The notes beneath the pieces were generated by a model that was not told the origin of the DNA, searched no databases, and was given only the letters and a program-made list of their open reading frames with translations. The position numbers and the translations under genes are program-made. Below are positions 34,584 to 44,836 of a stretch of 64,000 nucleotides of DNA, piece by piece. The first letter of the stretch is position 1. Every line of letters begins with the position of its first letter. Origin of the DNA: Clostridium_AT stratigraminis (GTDB lineage: Bacteria; Bacillota; Clostridia; Clostridiales; Clostridiaceae). The stretch spans positions 21,869-85,868 of the forward strand of contig NZ_JBJHZZ010000012.1 of assembly GCF_045310675.1 (NCBI RefSeq). Reading direction: 5' to 3'.

Positions 34584-36642
34584 TTTTCCCACCAAACTTA
34601 TTAACTATTTCAGATGTGAAGTAATCATCATTACCATACAGCAATTCATATTTTAATTCTTCACTATCTTCATCTATGAATTTTTCTCCAATAATTTCAC
34701 TCATGCTGCTGTAATTGTTGAAGCAGTACTCTGATATTAGTGGAATTATATCATAAATGAAAACTTCTTTAAGCTCACTTAAACTTTCTATTTGATTTCC
34801 TTTTTTCATAAAATATGCGTGGCCAATCTGCTTCTCCCTGTCTTCTAGTTCCCTAAGCCTAGTATTAATTTTCATAAGTATGTCCTTAGGTGACAAACCC
34901 AAACTATCAATAGGCTTATTTATTAATTCATAGTCAGGCATACATTCTATAAAGGCAAAACGCCTTCTTAGAGCTGCATCGAGCATTTTTATACTTCTGT
35001 CTGTAGTATTCATAGTTCCAATGATATAAACATTTGTAGGCACACTAAAAGACTCTCCGCTTTGAGAAAGTGTTAGATTCATACCCCTTTTATCTCCCTC
35101 TATTAAGGTAATCATTTCACCAAATACCTTCTCAACATTGCCTCTATTTATTTCATCAATGATTAAATAATAATCGCATTCTTGATTATTATTAGCCCTA
35201 AGACATAGCTCTTTAAATATACCGTTTTTAAGCTTAAAGCTCATTTCACCCTTACTATTGTTAGTAGGCTTGTATCCCTCAATAAAGTCCTCGTAATTAA
35301 AGGAAGGGTGAAAGGTGCACATTTCCTTTTCAGTCTTTCTGCCTGTATTATGGCTTTTCCATCTTAAATACTTACTACTTAAAAAGGTTTTACCAGTTCC
35401 AGGAGGCCCATAAAGTATTATATTTCCCTTTCTTAGAAGGTTTTTATCTATCTGTAGAAAGAACCTCTCTTCAGCCTCTGTAAAAATTTCTTTTTCTGGT
35501 TTCTTGTCAATTATAACCGGTGGAGTAGGTATTTGTGGTTCCGTTTCAGTTATATTATCTTCATCAATAATATCTTTATAAAGCTTATCGCTGATATTAT
35601 ATACTGTTCTGAAGGCCCAGTAGCTCTGAGGTGATATTTCTTTTGGTTTAAAATCCTTTCTCCAATTCACATACACTATATGTTTAAATTCATTTCTAGC
35701 TGCATCATACACATATCCCTTTTCACTAACCTCACCAACACCTTCAACATAACTTGTACCTCTATTTGCAACAATAATATCGCCTGCATTTAAGTTAAAG
35801 AAGGTCCACATTTCATTGGATTTCTGAGTAACCTTGCTCTTATCATAGTCTGGATATAACTGTTCGAAGCTATGCCTAAATTCATCATAATCTGCATAGT
35901 TTCTCATATCCCCTACTTCATCCCAGCCAAGACATATGAAGCCATTATCAAAACATTCCTGCCATAACCTTGCGTTATCTCCAGGTGCAATCTTGTATAT
36001 CTTTGAGCTATGTATTACTGTAAGATATACAAACCACATAAACTTAAAGGAATTCCACCCCTTAAAAGCTTCATTACTGTCTAAAATGTTTTTCAATTCC
36101 ATATTGCATTTTATAACATCCCAATTTTTAATAGTATCTTTGCTATGGCCAAAGAATTCTAAAATTCTCTGAAGATGGTCAGTACTATATATAGGAAGCA
36201 GCTTATCTGGAAAATACATATATAAGAGTTTAGCTCTTACCATATTCATAGAATAGATCATGCTGCTTTGATCAACCTGAAAAATGCCATTAGCTTCAAA
36301 GTTTTTAAGAAAGGTATAAAGTTCCTCTCTAAGCTTAAGCCATGCTTCAGTTTCGTTACTAAATTCTTTAGGAAACACCCATTGCTTAACCTTAGCGCTA
36401 TAGAATATTTTATGCTTGTGAGCTGAGCCGCCTTTTATGCTGCCAAGTTCTACAGTGTTGTACTCTATCCACCAGCATAGATTATCTGCTTTTCTCCCCA
36501 AAGCATAATCTTCTAAATCCATATTCTTAATACTCTCCAGTGGAAACTTTTCTACAAATTGTCTTCTCAATTGTTCCTTTTTTCCATAATCTTCATCTTT
36601 GAAATCTTGTTCAAAAGTTGATACTAGAAAATTTATATCCAT
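34576..36642 (-). CDS. mcrB: McrB-type AAA+ GTPase with N-terminal EVE-like domain
   Basis: About 688 residues from the ATG at 36642, which has a strong GGGAGGT; an upstream in-frame start lacks one. Residues 1-210 resemble the helical DNA-binding regions of this family. Residues about 215-370 (YKIAPGDNARLWQECFDNGF, CLGWDEVGD, AGDIIVANRG, VEGVGEVSEKGYVY) look like an EVE or related PUA-type domain that reads modified bases. The AAA+ part has Walker A GPPGTGKT near 412, Walker B YYLIIDEINRGN and the McrB signature MNTTDRS. With McrC it should cut modified DNA. Confidence 0.92.
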   Translation of the reverse strand: MDINFLVSTFEQDFKDEDYGKKEQLRRQFVEKFPLESIKNMDLEDYALGRKADNLCWWIEYNTVELGSIKGGSAHKHKIFYSAKVKQWVFPKEFSNETEAWLKLREELYTFLKNFEANGIFQVDQSSMIYSMNMVRAKLLYMYFPDKLLPIYSTDHLQRILEFFGHSKDTIKNWDVIKCNMELKNILDSNEAFKGWNSFKFMWFVYLTVIHSSKIYKIAPGDNARLWQECFDNGFICLGWDEVGDMRNYADYDEFRHSFEQLYPDYDKSKVTQKSNEMWTFFNLNAGDIIVANRGTSYVEGVGEVSEKGYVYDAARNEFKHIVYVNWRKDFKPKEISPQSYWAFRTVYNISDKLYKDIIDEDNITETEPQIPTPPVIIDKKPEKEIFTEAEERFFLQIDKNLLRKGNIILYGPPGTGKTFLSSKYLRWKSHNTGRKTEKEMCTFHPSFNYEDFIEGYKPTNNSKGEMSFKLKNGIFKELCLRANNNQECDYYLIIDEINRGNVEKVFGEMITLIEGDKRGMNLTLSQSGESFSVPTNVYIIGTMNTTDRSIKMLDAALRRRFAFIECMPDYELINKPIDSLGLSPKDILMKINTRLRELEDREKQIGHAYFMKKGNQIESLSELKEVFIYDIIPLISEYCFNNYSSMSEIIGEKFIDEDSEELKYELLYGNDDYFTSEIVNKFGGKND

Positions 36643-36770
36643 GTTTTGACCTCCCTTTACATTATAGAATTTATTAATAGAAAGAATTAAGTTCATTACT
36701 AATAAAACTTATTTATTACTTAATTCTACATATAAATTACAACTCCTGCTAAAATTGACATACAAATAAG

Positions 36771-36805
36771 GCCATCTGAAATTCTACTTATACATTTCAG
36801 ATGGC
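36771..36805 (-). terminator. Hairpin between the FRG gene and mcrB
   Basis: Arms GCCATCTGAAA and TTTCAGATGGC, 11 pairs, lie about 90 bases after the FRG gene stop and upstream of mcrB. The minus-strand tail is CTTATTTG, so termination is plausible but not strong. Confidence 0.6.
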
Positions 36806-36894
36806 TTTCTAACGCAGTAAATTCATGCTCCATGCTAACCTTTTTATTAACTATAAACTCTACATAATTTTAATCAAGATACGTTCTCATAATA

Positions 36895-38196
36895 TCAATA
36901 TTTACTTCTAATATAATCAGCAACATCATCAATTTCTGGAAAAAGAGCTGCTTTATTTATTGAGAAAGCATTTAATAAATCAAGTAGTTTCTGTTTATTA
37001 TTTATTAAAAATATTTGCTTCTTCCCATTAGAGCCTTCATATCTTAATTTATTTATATCAAGATGTTTATAGTCTTCTGATAATCCACAAATTATAAAAG
37101 CTCCATCTTGTTTTAAAATTCTATTATTATTTTTAACTGGTAATACGACTAGATTTCTTAGCAAATCTTCTTGCAAAATTTCATCCTTAAATTCAGGTTT
37201 TTCGGATCTTATCTCATGCAATAAATGATGTACCTTTTCATTAAATTCTTCTGTTGATAAAAGTTTATCTGTAGCATATCTATATATTTCTTGTTGTTTT
37301 TCATATTCAAACATAGGGAGACTTGCTAATATTGATACAGTATCACTCTTGTGGTACTTAATATCACAGTCTTCAACAGAAAAAACTACGATTTCTCCAA
37401 ATAAATTAGGATGATACTCACAAGCAAAATAAAGTGCTACTAGAGGATTTGTTGTAATATCCAACAATCTTGTAGGCAATCCGTAATGTTGCATTTCTAC
37501 AAGATAATCAAGATGGTGTTTCATTTCCCTAAAGCTTTCAGGAGACTTAATTAGTATTTCATTATACATTTTTCTTTCATTTTGAAGCCAGCTTTGTCTG
37601 CGCATTAAAGATGGAATCAAAATATAATTCGCTTCTGAATGTCCCCTATAGAATATACTTTTCCCAAGCTTATGAATATCTTCGATCATGTAACAAAATT
37701 CATTAATCGAAGATATAAAATTCAGTTCCACTTGAGAACTTAAGTAAGCAATACCTTGAGCAACCCTTATTTCGCCTTCCAATTTATACTTCTCTTTTAG
37801 CAATTCTGCAAGTTCCGTAGTAGCTTCTAAACGTTCATCGGTAGTTCGAAATGTTTTATAGATCCAATTTAATAAAGCTTGTGCTTCAAGTAATTTCATA
37901 TTATCAGCTATAACATAATTTTTCATAACTTGAGAACTTAAAAATGTGCTTAGAAAATTACTAATTTCATTTCCTTTTGGATAACTCCCCTTATATAGCT
38001 CTGCAATCGGAGAATCAATATCTTTTAACATATGGTACATAGACTCTTTATTTGATTTATTATATATATAACTATTCATGTCACAGTACCCGTCAGAAAT
38101 TAACTTATCTCCACAGGTTAAATAAAATGCTCTCTGAACTAATGGATTAGTGTATATAGTATCAAAAAAGAAAAAAAAGATGATAATCTCCTCCAA
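36895..38196 (-). CDS. FRG domain-containing protein
   Basis: About 430 residues. The FRG domain is clear: IFYRGHSEANYILIPSLMRR near residue 185 and VEMQHYGLPTRLLDITTNPL then VALYFACEY near 245. The N-terminal half is helical. FRG proteins are common in bacterial defence islands; the biochemical role is not settled. The start is uncertain: the only in-frame start is a TTG at 38196 that overlaps a perfect GGAGGAG, and 7-13 bases further on stand ATT and ATC codons before T8 and T6 tracts. A lost ATG or slippage in the tracts may matter. Confidence 0.82.
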   Translation of the reverse strand: MEEIIIFFFFFDTIYTNPLVQRAFYLTCGDKLISDGYCDMNSYIYNKSNKESMYHMLKDIDSPIAELYKGSYPKGNEISNFLSTFLSSQVMKNYVIADNMKLLEAQALLNWIYKTFRTTDERLEATTELAELLKEKYKLEGEIRVAQGIAYLSSQVELNFISSINEFCYMIEDIHKLGKSIFYRGHSEANYILIPSLMRRQSWLQNERKMYNEILIKSPESFREMKHHLDYLVEMQHYGLPTRLLDITTNPLVALYFACEYHPNLFGEIVVFSVEDCDIKYHKSDTVSILASLPMFEYEKQQEIYRYATDKLLSTEEFNEKVHHLLHEIRSEKPEFKDEILQEDLLRNLVVLPVKNNNRILKQDGAFIICGLSEDYKHLDINKLRYEGSNGKKQIFLINNKQKLLDLLNAFSINKAALFPEIDDVADYIRSKY

Positions 38197-38600
38197 TCTA
38201 ATAAATCATTAGTCCCCACTTATAAAACCTATTACTTAAGACATTATTTCGTGATAAAGCCTTAAGTGATTTATAGATATAATAATAATTCTACACTGTC
38301 AGTAAATTCCCTTCATTTTTTTCTAAAATATATTAAAATATGGATTAGTTTTTGCTTCTATCTAATACTTCGAATGTACTATTGTTAAAATAGTGTTAGT
38401 ACTTCCCATATTTTCAGTTATTTATATACAAATTTATAGCATTTTCTCTAAATAATAACCAACAATTTTCGATAAAATAAGTCTAGTAATTGTAATATGA
38501 TGTTTCTTTTCAACATTAATCAAATATTGCCACATTGTGTGCTTTATTAGACATTGCCTTATTCAAGGTCCAACTCATCAATTTGAAGTCGAGCTTCTGA
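38197..38600. other. AT-rich spacer
   Basis: Between the FRG gene and a recombinase-like relic. No reading frame of protein-like composition and no strong hairpin was found. Confidence 0.4.
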
Positions 38601-38785
38601 GGTCGATCCAAGCCTCTAGATTTATCTCTTTTATTGTCCCTAAAACGGGTAAGAAAGATGATTGAAAGAATTAACAACCACGTATACAAATTCACAGTGG
38701 AATTCAATTTCGATGTGACTGAGAATGTTGAAGAATAAGTCTGAAAATAAATGAGGCACTCTACGGAATTACAACGTAGGGTGCC
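38601..38785 (+). pseudogene. 3' relic of a recombinase-like gene plus its terminator, copy B
   Basis: Open plus-strand stretch from 38601 to a TAA at 38738, ending KMIERINNHVYKFTVEFNFD then VTENVEE. It is followed by a hairpin with arms GGCACTCTACG and CGTAGGGTGCC (38755-38785). The last 16 codons and hairpin align with the relic at 24812-24905. The IERI ... FTVEF ending resembles large serine recombinases, but the upstream part is too short to be sure. Confidence 0.5.
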
Positions 38786-38977
38786 TTGCTTTGTTTTGTA
38801 TTTCCGTTTACAGACAAATTGGACTTCCTATTCAAATCTACTTTTTCTTCTTTTTATCTTTATAGTATTGATAGCTATAATCCATTACATCAGGATGATC
38901 TCCAAACATATCTTGATAAAAACCGTATTTCTGAAAGAAAGTAATTTTCTTCTCATCAGAATCTTAGTATTCCTTTA

Positions 38978-41900
38978 CTACTTTCCAGAGGTTGTTTCAT
39001 CTAATATATTATATATTTTCTCCCAATATGGATGCTCATCTGTATATTCTGAAGTCCAATCCAATGCTAGTTCAAAGAGATAAGTATCATTTTTGTAGAA
39101 CGGTGCTAGTATACTCCATATAATTGGCCAATTTTGGACACATTTGTTAGTCTTTTTTAACCATATATATCCTAATTCTAAAAGTTTTTTATCATGAGGC
39201 TCAAGTTTAATAATCTCTAACCATACTTTTGACCATGAATTAGTATTCTGTGGTACTTGACTTAACCATTCTCTTCCCAAGCTTCTTAAATTAGTGTTAT
39301 ATGTTTCAGATTTTTTGACTCTTAAAAAAACTTCAGGCCAGGCACCTAGGACATTGATTTTCAACTTTAACCATTCTAGTCCTAAATTTAACTCTTTTGA
39401 GTTCATATTTTTTAAATCAAACAATCGCATCCAAATGTACTGCCAGGATGGATTTGTTAAATCCATTAAATTAACCCATCTAATACCTATCTTATATAAA
39501 TCACTATTTGAAGGTTTAGATTTAGTTAATGACACCCAAATGTTACGCCATGCTCCATGTTGCATTCTATTAGTCTTATTAATCCATTCAAAACCGATCA
39601 TAAACAAGTTTTCATCCTCTGGTTTAGCTTTTATTAACAATAACCACATATTGCTCCAAGTTCCATTCTCCGTAGAAACACTTCTCAAAAAATTAATTCC
39701 CATATTAAACAAACGTATATTGGATAAGTCTGATTTATACACCGAATCCCAGATATCTACCCACCCTTCATTTTCCTGATTAACTTTTGTTAACCAAATC
39801 TTACCTATCTCAAGAATGCTATCTTTAACTGTAAAACTATTTTTATACATTTTTTTCCATACATGGTACCAGCCAGTAGTATTGTAATTTACACTTTTTA
39901 GCCAATTCTCTCCAAAATGTAATAGTTCATCGTTATCTGGAGATATATTAAACAATTTTCCCCATACACTACGCCATTTTTCATTATTAGTTTCAAATTT
40001 TCTTAACCAATTGATACCTATATTAAATATTTCAATATCATCAGGATTATTCCTTATAATTGCACTCCAAACACTTAACCATGCTGAATGACTTATATTT
40101 ATCTCTTTTAACCATCTTATTGCTAAATTTTTCAATTCTAGATTACTAGAATCATTCCTATAAAAATTTTGCCATATATATGGCCAAGCAGTATAACTAA
40201 TATCCTTTTGCTTAAGCCAATTTTGTACTAAACCGGTTAATTGTATATCTCCAGGTGAAATATCTATTAGCTTTCTAAATATTTTTCCCCATAATGGATG
40301 ACTCATATCTTGCTGTTTTAACCACTTAGTCCCTAGATCTATTAGCATGCTGTCATATGGATTGTTGTTGGATAAATTAATCCAAAAGAATGGCCATTTA
40401 ATATCATCTATTTTATTCTCTTTTAACCATTGAAGCTCTTTGTCTAAAGAAGTTGTCTCTGAAATATTAACATTTTCTAGTGCTTGCCATACGAAATTCC
40501 ATGAAGGATTTTGATGGCTAACACTGTTTAACCAGTTTATTGCTATTTCAACTACCACTTCAGAAGCAACTCGATTTTTTAATAAAATTTCCAACATAAA
40601 GCTTTTATCACCATTACCCGCGATTAGCCAATTACAGCACCATTCAATTACTTTCTGATTATCACTTTCGTAATCAAGAAGTGGCTCAAGAACAAATGAA
40701 GCAACGTCTATATGATTCCATAAACTCGACCAGTATATAACAATATCATGTATTTCATTGTAAAATCTAGAAATACCTTCTTTTAAAGCAAAACATAAAT
40801 GCCTATTATCTTTATGTCGCTGAAGCCAGACAATAATATTGTTATTCAATTTTTGATTACTGTTCTTTATACACTCCCTTACAATCTCAACCCAGAAGTA
40901 TGTGCATGGAGCATCTTTTAGTGACTCCATAGTAATATTTATTATGTCTTTATTATTTGGCCATTCTTTTGCGGATATATATAAGAGTTCAGCTGTAGTA
41001 TTATTAGAATTACTTGACAAATAGCTTATTACAATTGGTATCAATCTATTATCTTTTAATACAACTATAGCATTTTTAATTATATGAATCCATTCATTCC
41101 AATGATATGTATCTCTTAGGAATTCAATAATGACCCTCGCTATCCTTTGCTGAGTTTCAAAATCAAATGTATTATAATATTGCATAATTTTGTGACAAAG
41201 AAGCCTAAGGCCAGTCTCTCCAATATAACATGGTTTTATAGCTTCAATTGCAATATCTATAGGAGAAGGTGAAAGGTTCAACTCAGGCTTTAAAGAATAT
41301 ATCTCTACCCATACAGGCAGCATTGAAATAACAATTGTTGTATTTTCGCTGATTATAACACCATATATATCTATTAATATACTTTTAGCTGTATTTTCAT
41401 CTATTCTTTTGAGCAAATCATCTCTATGAGTTTGTCTAAATACTCTTGATACAGCCCACAATGGAGCTGCCTTTTCATTTGGGCTAGAACCATATGTTAT
41501 ACTATCTAAAATTGCTGCCTTTAAATGTTCGCTATAAGCAGCAGGCTTATTTTCATACCAATTAAGATAAAGAGCATTCGCTAAGTGAGAATGCAATAAC
41601 CAATATCCATTCATACCATGCTGTTCACGTTCTCCTAAATGTATGTCCCTTTCCAGCCACTCTAATAATTCTCTTTGCTCTATTGTCAAATTATTCTTAA
41701 CGGCTGAAATCGCATATCCAATATATAACCGATTTAATGATAAAATTCTAGAAACAAGCCCATATATTACTTTTGATTGGTCTCCTAGTATAAGTCTATC
41801 TCGCAAACGTTTTGCAAAGTCCATAATAGATTGATGCCTATCCCATTGAAAAAATTGTTGTACCATTAATGTATTTGTATCATCAATATTGGGAGGCTCA

Positions 41901-43237
41901 TTACCTGTACGTTCTTTATACCAATTTTTTATAGATAATTGTTCTTCATTAGATTCCTGAGGCAGCTCTTTTATATAAAACTCCAAATACTCACAATAAT
42001 CATCTTTAAAAAGATATGCTTGTTCTGTAGGACCGCAAGCAATGAAAATAGGTAAGGATTTATAATTCCCATTTTGACGATAAGAATGTAAAATAGTAAA
42101 TACTTCTTCCCAATGCTGTGCAACGTTATTTTCTACTCCAACTACATATGGATCATCCACACCAATTATTTGAATACCACTAGTATTATCTAATTCAAGG
42201 GCATACTTAACAGCAGCACTTAATAACGATGTTTGATGTCCTACCCAAATTACAGAACCATATCCTTTTTCATGTATAGTTGATAGAACATGAAGTAATG
42301 CTACACTTTTCCCTGATCCCGACCTTCCACCAATCCAATAAATTGGAATTTTATCAGAAGTGCTGTAACTCAATGATTCTATTAGCGACAGCAAATTATC
42401 TTCTATGATGCCATATAATTTTGAACGAGGTGAAAAATATCCATTCCTTAAATGGTAAACGCTAGGACGTTGTCCTATTAGAACAGGACCTTTACTTATA
42501 TCATCAGGTGGAACATCTATATCTTGCCACAAATAAATATTATCTTTTATTTCTATGCTGCTTTGCATTAAAGTTAATAAATCATCCCAGATGAGTTTTC
42601 CTATCAGTTCCATTGTCTCATATGAATCTATTCCATTAATTATCAATCCAATCCATTTATGAACCAATTTGAATGGAGCTTGGCACTTTAAATGATTGGA
42701 AAGTAAACTTAATAACCTATTTTCTGGGGATGACTCTGATATAACTTCAATACAATCAGTAAAATCATATTCATTATTTAAACTTTGCTGTTTTTTTTTC
42801 CAATTTAAAATAGCTTTATTAATATTATTAACTTCAATTTTACTGCATAAAATTCTATATTTTAATTCACCTAATGCTAAGTGGCATTCCTCTTTAGCTG
42901 TTTTATGTATTGTCTTAAACTCTTCTAACGCATCGTTTAAAGAAGATGTTCTCAGCGTTATCTTTGACTGAGTCGCAATAATAACACCATCTTTGGTAAT
43001 TGCAGTAATATCAGATAGTGATTCCATAACTGTTAAAAACTTTTCAATACTGTTTCGCTCGTCAGTGCTATATGAAAGCCATTCATAAACCAAATTGTGT
43101 AAAAAGGAATAAAATTGATATCTAAATCCTACTATTGCTATACGTCCACCACGTGCTCGATTAGGAAACTTCTCAGCCCATGCACTTTGGAGTAATTTCA
43201 ACTTAGAAGATAATTCTTTCATTTCTCTTACATTCAT
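38978..43237 (-). CDS. Avs-like protein: DUF4297-type nuclease, P-loop NTPase and about 15 Trp-rich repeats
   Basis: A 1419-residue protein from the ATG at 43237, preceded by GGAGGGG. Residues 25-100 show GGRIAIVGFRYQFYSFLHNL and ITKDGVIIATQSKI, the GG-x-GFxYQ ... D ... QxK pattern of DUF4297/Cap4-like nucleases. A P-loop, WIGGRSGSGKSVALL, lies near 305, with a possible Walker B (IQIIGVDDPYV) and helical parts after it. From about 870 to the end are 15 or so units of about 35 residues of the form WL-x10-W-x2-VW-x12-D-x-L-x3-G. This nuclease-NTPase-repeat order is that of Avs (antiviral STAND) proteins, in which the repeats sense phage proteins. Whether the NTPase is a true STAND module is not settled. 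Confidence 0.75.
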   Translation of the reverse strand: MNVREMKELSSKLKLLQSAWAEKFPNRARGGRIAIVGFRYQFYSFLHNLVYEWLSYSTDERNSIEKFLTVMESLSDITAITKDGVIIATQSKITLRTSSLNDALEEFKTIHKTAKEECHLALGELKYRILCSKIEVNNINKAILNWKKKQQSLNNEYDFTDCIEVISESSPENRLLSLLSNHLKCQAPFKLVHKWIGLIINGIDSYETMELIGKLIWDDLLTLMQSSIEIKDNIYLWQDIDVPPDDISKGPVLIGQRPSVYHLRNGYFSPRSKLYGIIEDNLLSLIESLSYSTSDKIPIYWIGGRSGSGKSVALLHVLSTIHEKGYGSVIWVGHQTSLLSAAVKYALELDNTSGIQIIGVDDPYVVGVENNVAQHWEEVFTILHSYRQNGNYKSLPIFIACGPTEQAYLFKDDYCEYLEFYIKELPQESNEEQLSIKNWYKERTGNEPPNIDDTNTLMVQQFFQWDRHQSIMDFAKRLRDRLILGDQSKVIYGLVSRILSLNRLYIGYAISAVKNNLTIEQRELLEWLERDIHLGEREQHGMNGYWLLHSHLANALYLNWYENKPAAYSEHLKAAILDSITYGSSPNEKAAPLWAVSRVFRQTHRDDLLKRIDENTAKSILIDIYGVIISENTTIVISMLPVWVEIYSLKPELNLSPSPIDIAIEAIKPCYIGETGLRLLCHKIMQYYNTFDFETQQRIARVIIEFLRDTYHWNEWIHIIKNAIVVLKDNRLIPIVISYLSSNSNNTTAELLYISAKEWPNNKDIINITMESLKDAPCTYFWVEIVRECIKNSNQKLNNNIIVWLQRHKDNRHLCFALKEGISRFYNEIHDIVIYWSSLWNHIDVASFVLEPLLDYESDNQKVIEWCCNWLIAGNGDKSFMLEILLKNRVASEVVVEIAINWLNSVSHQNPSWNFVWQALENVNISETTSLDKELQWLKENKIDDIKWPFFWINLSNNNPYDSMLIDLGTKWLKQQDMSHPLWGKIFRKLIDISPGDIQLTGLVQNWLKQKDISYTAWPYIWQNFYRNDSSNLELKNLAIRWLKEINISHSAWLSVWSAIIRNNPDDIEIFNIGINWLRKFETNNEKWRSVWGKLFNISPDNDELLHFGENWLKSVNYNTTGWYHVWKKMYKNSFTVKDSILEIGKIWLTKVNQENEGWVDIWDSVYKSDLSNIRLFNMGINFLRSVSTENGTWSNMWLLLIKAKPEDENLFMIGFEWINKTNRMQHGAWRNIWVSLTKSKPSNSDLYKIGIRWVNLMDLTNPSWQYIWMRLFDLKNMNSKELNLGLEWLKLKINVLGAWPEVFLRVKKSETYNTNLRSLGREWLSQVPQNTNSWSKVWLEIIKLEPHDKKLLELGYIWLKKTNKCVQNWPIIWSILAPFYKNDTYLFELALDWTSEYTDEHPYWEKIYNILDETTSGK

Positions 43238-43252
43238 AACTATCCCCTCCAA

Positions 43253-43616
43253 GAGTTAATAAAATTTCACTCTTTCTATATTAGTAGATTATTACTTTAT
43301 CTAGAAGCTTACGTATTAGTTCTCATTATTCATGAATTTACCTTCCTCTATTTCTTGCATAAAGAATAGTAATATATAAATTTTTCTAACCTAAACAAGA
43401 CATTTATTAGAGAACTATCCTAGAAGTATTAATTCTAAACTTCTCATTATAGACATTAGCTTCATAATATTAACTTTGTTTATAAATCTATACACTATTA
43501 TACTTCTACAATTACCTAGAATTTTCCTCTTTTCTCAACAAAATTATAAATAAAAAGCACCAGATTTCTCCAGTGCTCACAAACTTATTATTAAATATTA
43601 TTAGACTTGAAATTTA
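43253..43616. other. Spacer with a terminator
   Basis: Holds the terminator of the NERD-HRDC gene at 43556-43577 and presumably the promoter of the Avs-like gene. The rest is AT-rich with nothing recognised. Confidence 0.4.
43556..43577 (-). terminator. Terminator of the NERD-HRDC gene
   Basis: Minus strand arms GCACTGG and TGGTGC (with one bulge) followed by TTTTTATTT, 40 bases after the stop at 43617. Confidence 0.7.
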
Positions 43617-44675
43617 TTATTTAATACTCCAATATTTCTTTATGATTTTTAATATATCTTCGCCATACTTATTCGCCTTGATCTCACCAAACCCTGAAAC
43701 CATCTGTAGATCTTCTTTGTTTCTAGGCATCTTTGAAATTAAATCCTTTAATTGATTATCATTATAGATAAAGTAAGGTTTTACTTTTTCTTCACGACTC
43801 TTACCTAGTCGATATTCCTTTAGTTCTTTAAAAATATCCGTTTCTTCCACTGAAATTTCACTTGATGTTATAGTACTTCTCTGTTCTACAGAGACTTGTA
43901 CTTCTTTATTTGGTTTTTGTGTTATAATTTTATATTGTTGATATTTTCCAGTGTAATCTTTCTCAACATTCTTATGTAAATCTAAGTATGATTGTGCCCA
44001 AGCTAACATTCTATCTTCTGAATCAGCTGGTTCTTTAGAATTTTCGTACATTTCTTTTATATATTTGACCAATTGATCGGCACGGATAACTTTCTCTTTT
44101 ACTTCTTTCTTTGCAAACTTTGCATTAAGAACTGTCTTGGGATTAGCCAAAACTACTACTGATTTATTTAAATCTTCAAAGTATCTTCCAGCCATATATT
44201 TAGTCAAAATATTATTCTTTTTGTCTGTCTTAATTTTTTTCATTAATTCTAAATGCCTTTGATTCTGTGTAATAGGCGAATATATACCCTCTTTCTTCTT
44301 TCTTCCACCAAATTCTATTGTACGAATAAAGTCACCAGCATTATTAATTTCAATGTCTCCATATAGATTTTTACATTCGATAATAAAGCAAATCTTCTTT
44401 GTAAAAACAAGATAATCTATCTGAGCGCTCAAGTCTCCATCCTCAAGATAGATATCATGTAAAATATACATAGGCAAATGACTATTCTTTAATTCAAAAT
44501 AAATATTTTTTTCTCCTGTAATTCCATATTCAAGGCATTTTATATCTTGTTTTATTATATTTTGCCCTTCTGCATTTAGTAGTGGTTCTAAGATTTTAAG
44601 CTTTTCTAATTGTGCTTCTGCATCACTGTTTTCCTTAAGAAAAACCGGTTCTTTCATTCTATTAAATAATCCCAT
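43617..44675 (-). CDS. NERD nuclease-related protein with C-terminal HRDC domain
   Basis: About 352 residues from the ATG at 44675, with GAGGTG upstream; the longer frame has a spurious hydrophobic N-terminus. NERD domain near residues 50-180: EKNIYFELKNSHLPMYILHD, AQIDYLVFTKKICFIIECKN, giving the D ... ExK pattern of PD-(D/E)xK enzymes. The last 65 residues, starting YNDNQLKDLISKMPRNKEDL and containing VSGFGEIKANKYGEDIL, form an HRDC domain that binds nucleic acid. It lies in the defence-type island, after a 51-residue gene. Confidence 0.88.
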   Translation of the reverse strand: MGLFNRMKEPVFLKENSDAEAQLEKLKILEPLLNAEGQNIIKQDIKCLEYGITGEKNIYFELKNSHLPMYILHDIYLEDGDLSAQIDYLVFTKKICFIIECKNLYGDIEINNAGDFIRTIEFGGRKKKEGIYSPITQNQRHLELMKKIKTDKKNNILTKYMAGRYFEDLNKSVVVLANPKTVLNAKFAKKEVKEKVIRADQLVKYIKEMYENSKEPADSEDRMLAWAQSYLDLHKNVEKDYTGKYQQYKIITQKPNKEVQVSVEQRSTITSSEISVEETDIFKELKEYRLGKSREEKVKPYFIYNDNQLKDLISKMPRNKEDLQMVSGFGEIKANKYGEDILKIIKKYWSIK

Positions 44676-44836
44676 CCCTTTGTTCACCTCATCTATTGAT
44701 ATGAGCAAATTATACCATATTTTACAAACATTACACATCTTTATTTCTATTATCAAAATTATAAGTTTATTTTTCACTAAAAAAAGCTTAACTTTTCAAT
44801 TAGATCTATACTATTAGGATCTGGCTGCTCAAGTAT

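Noticed and set aside
38516..38707. 63-codon minus-strand frame
   Set aside because: It overlaps the plus-strand recombinase-like relic and lacks a ribosome site.
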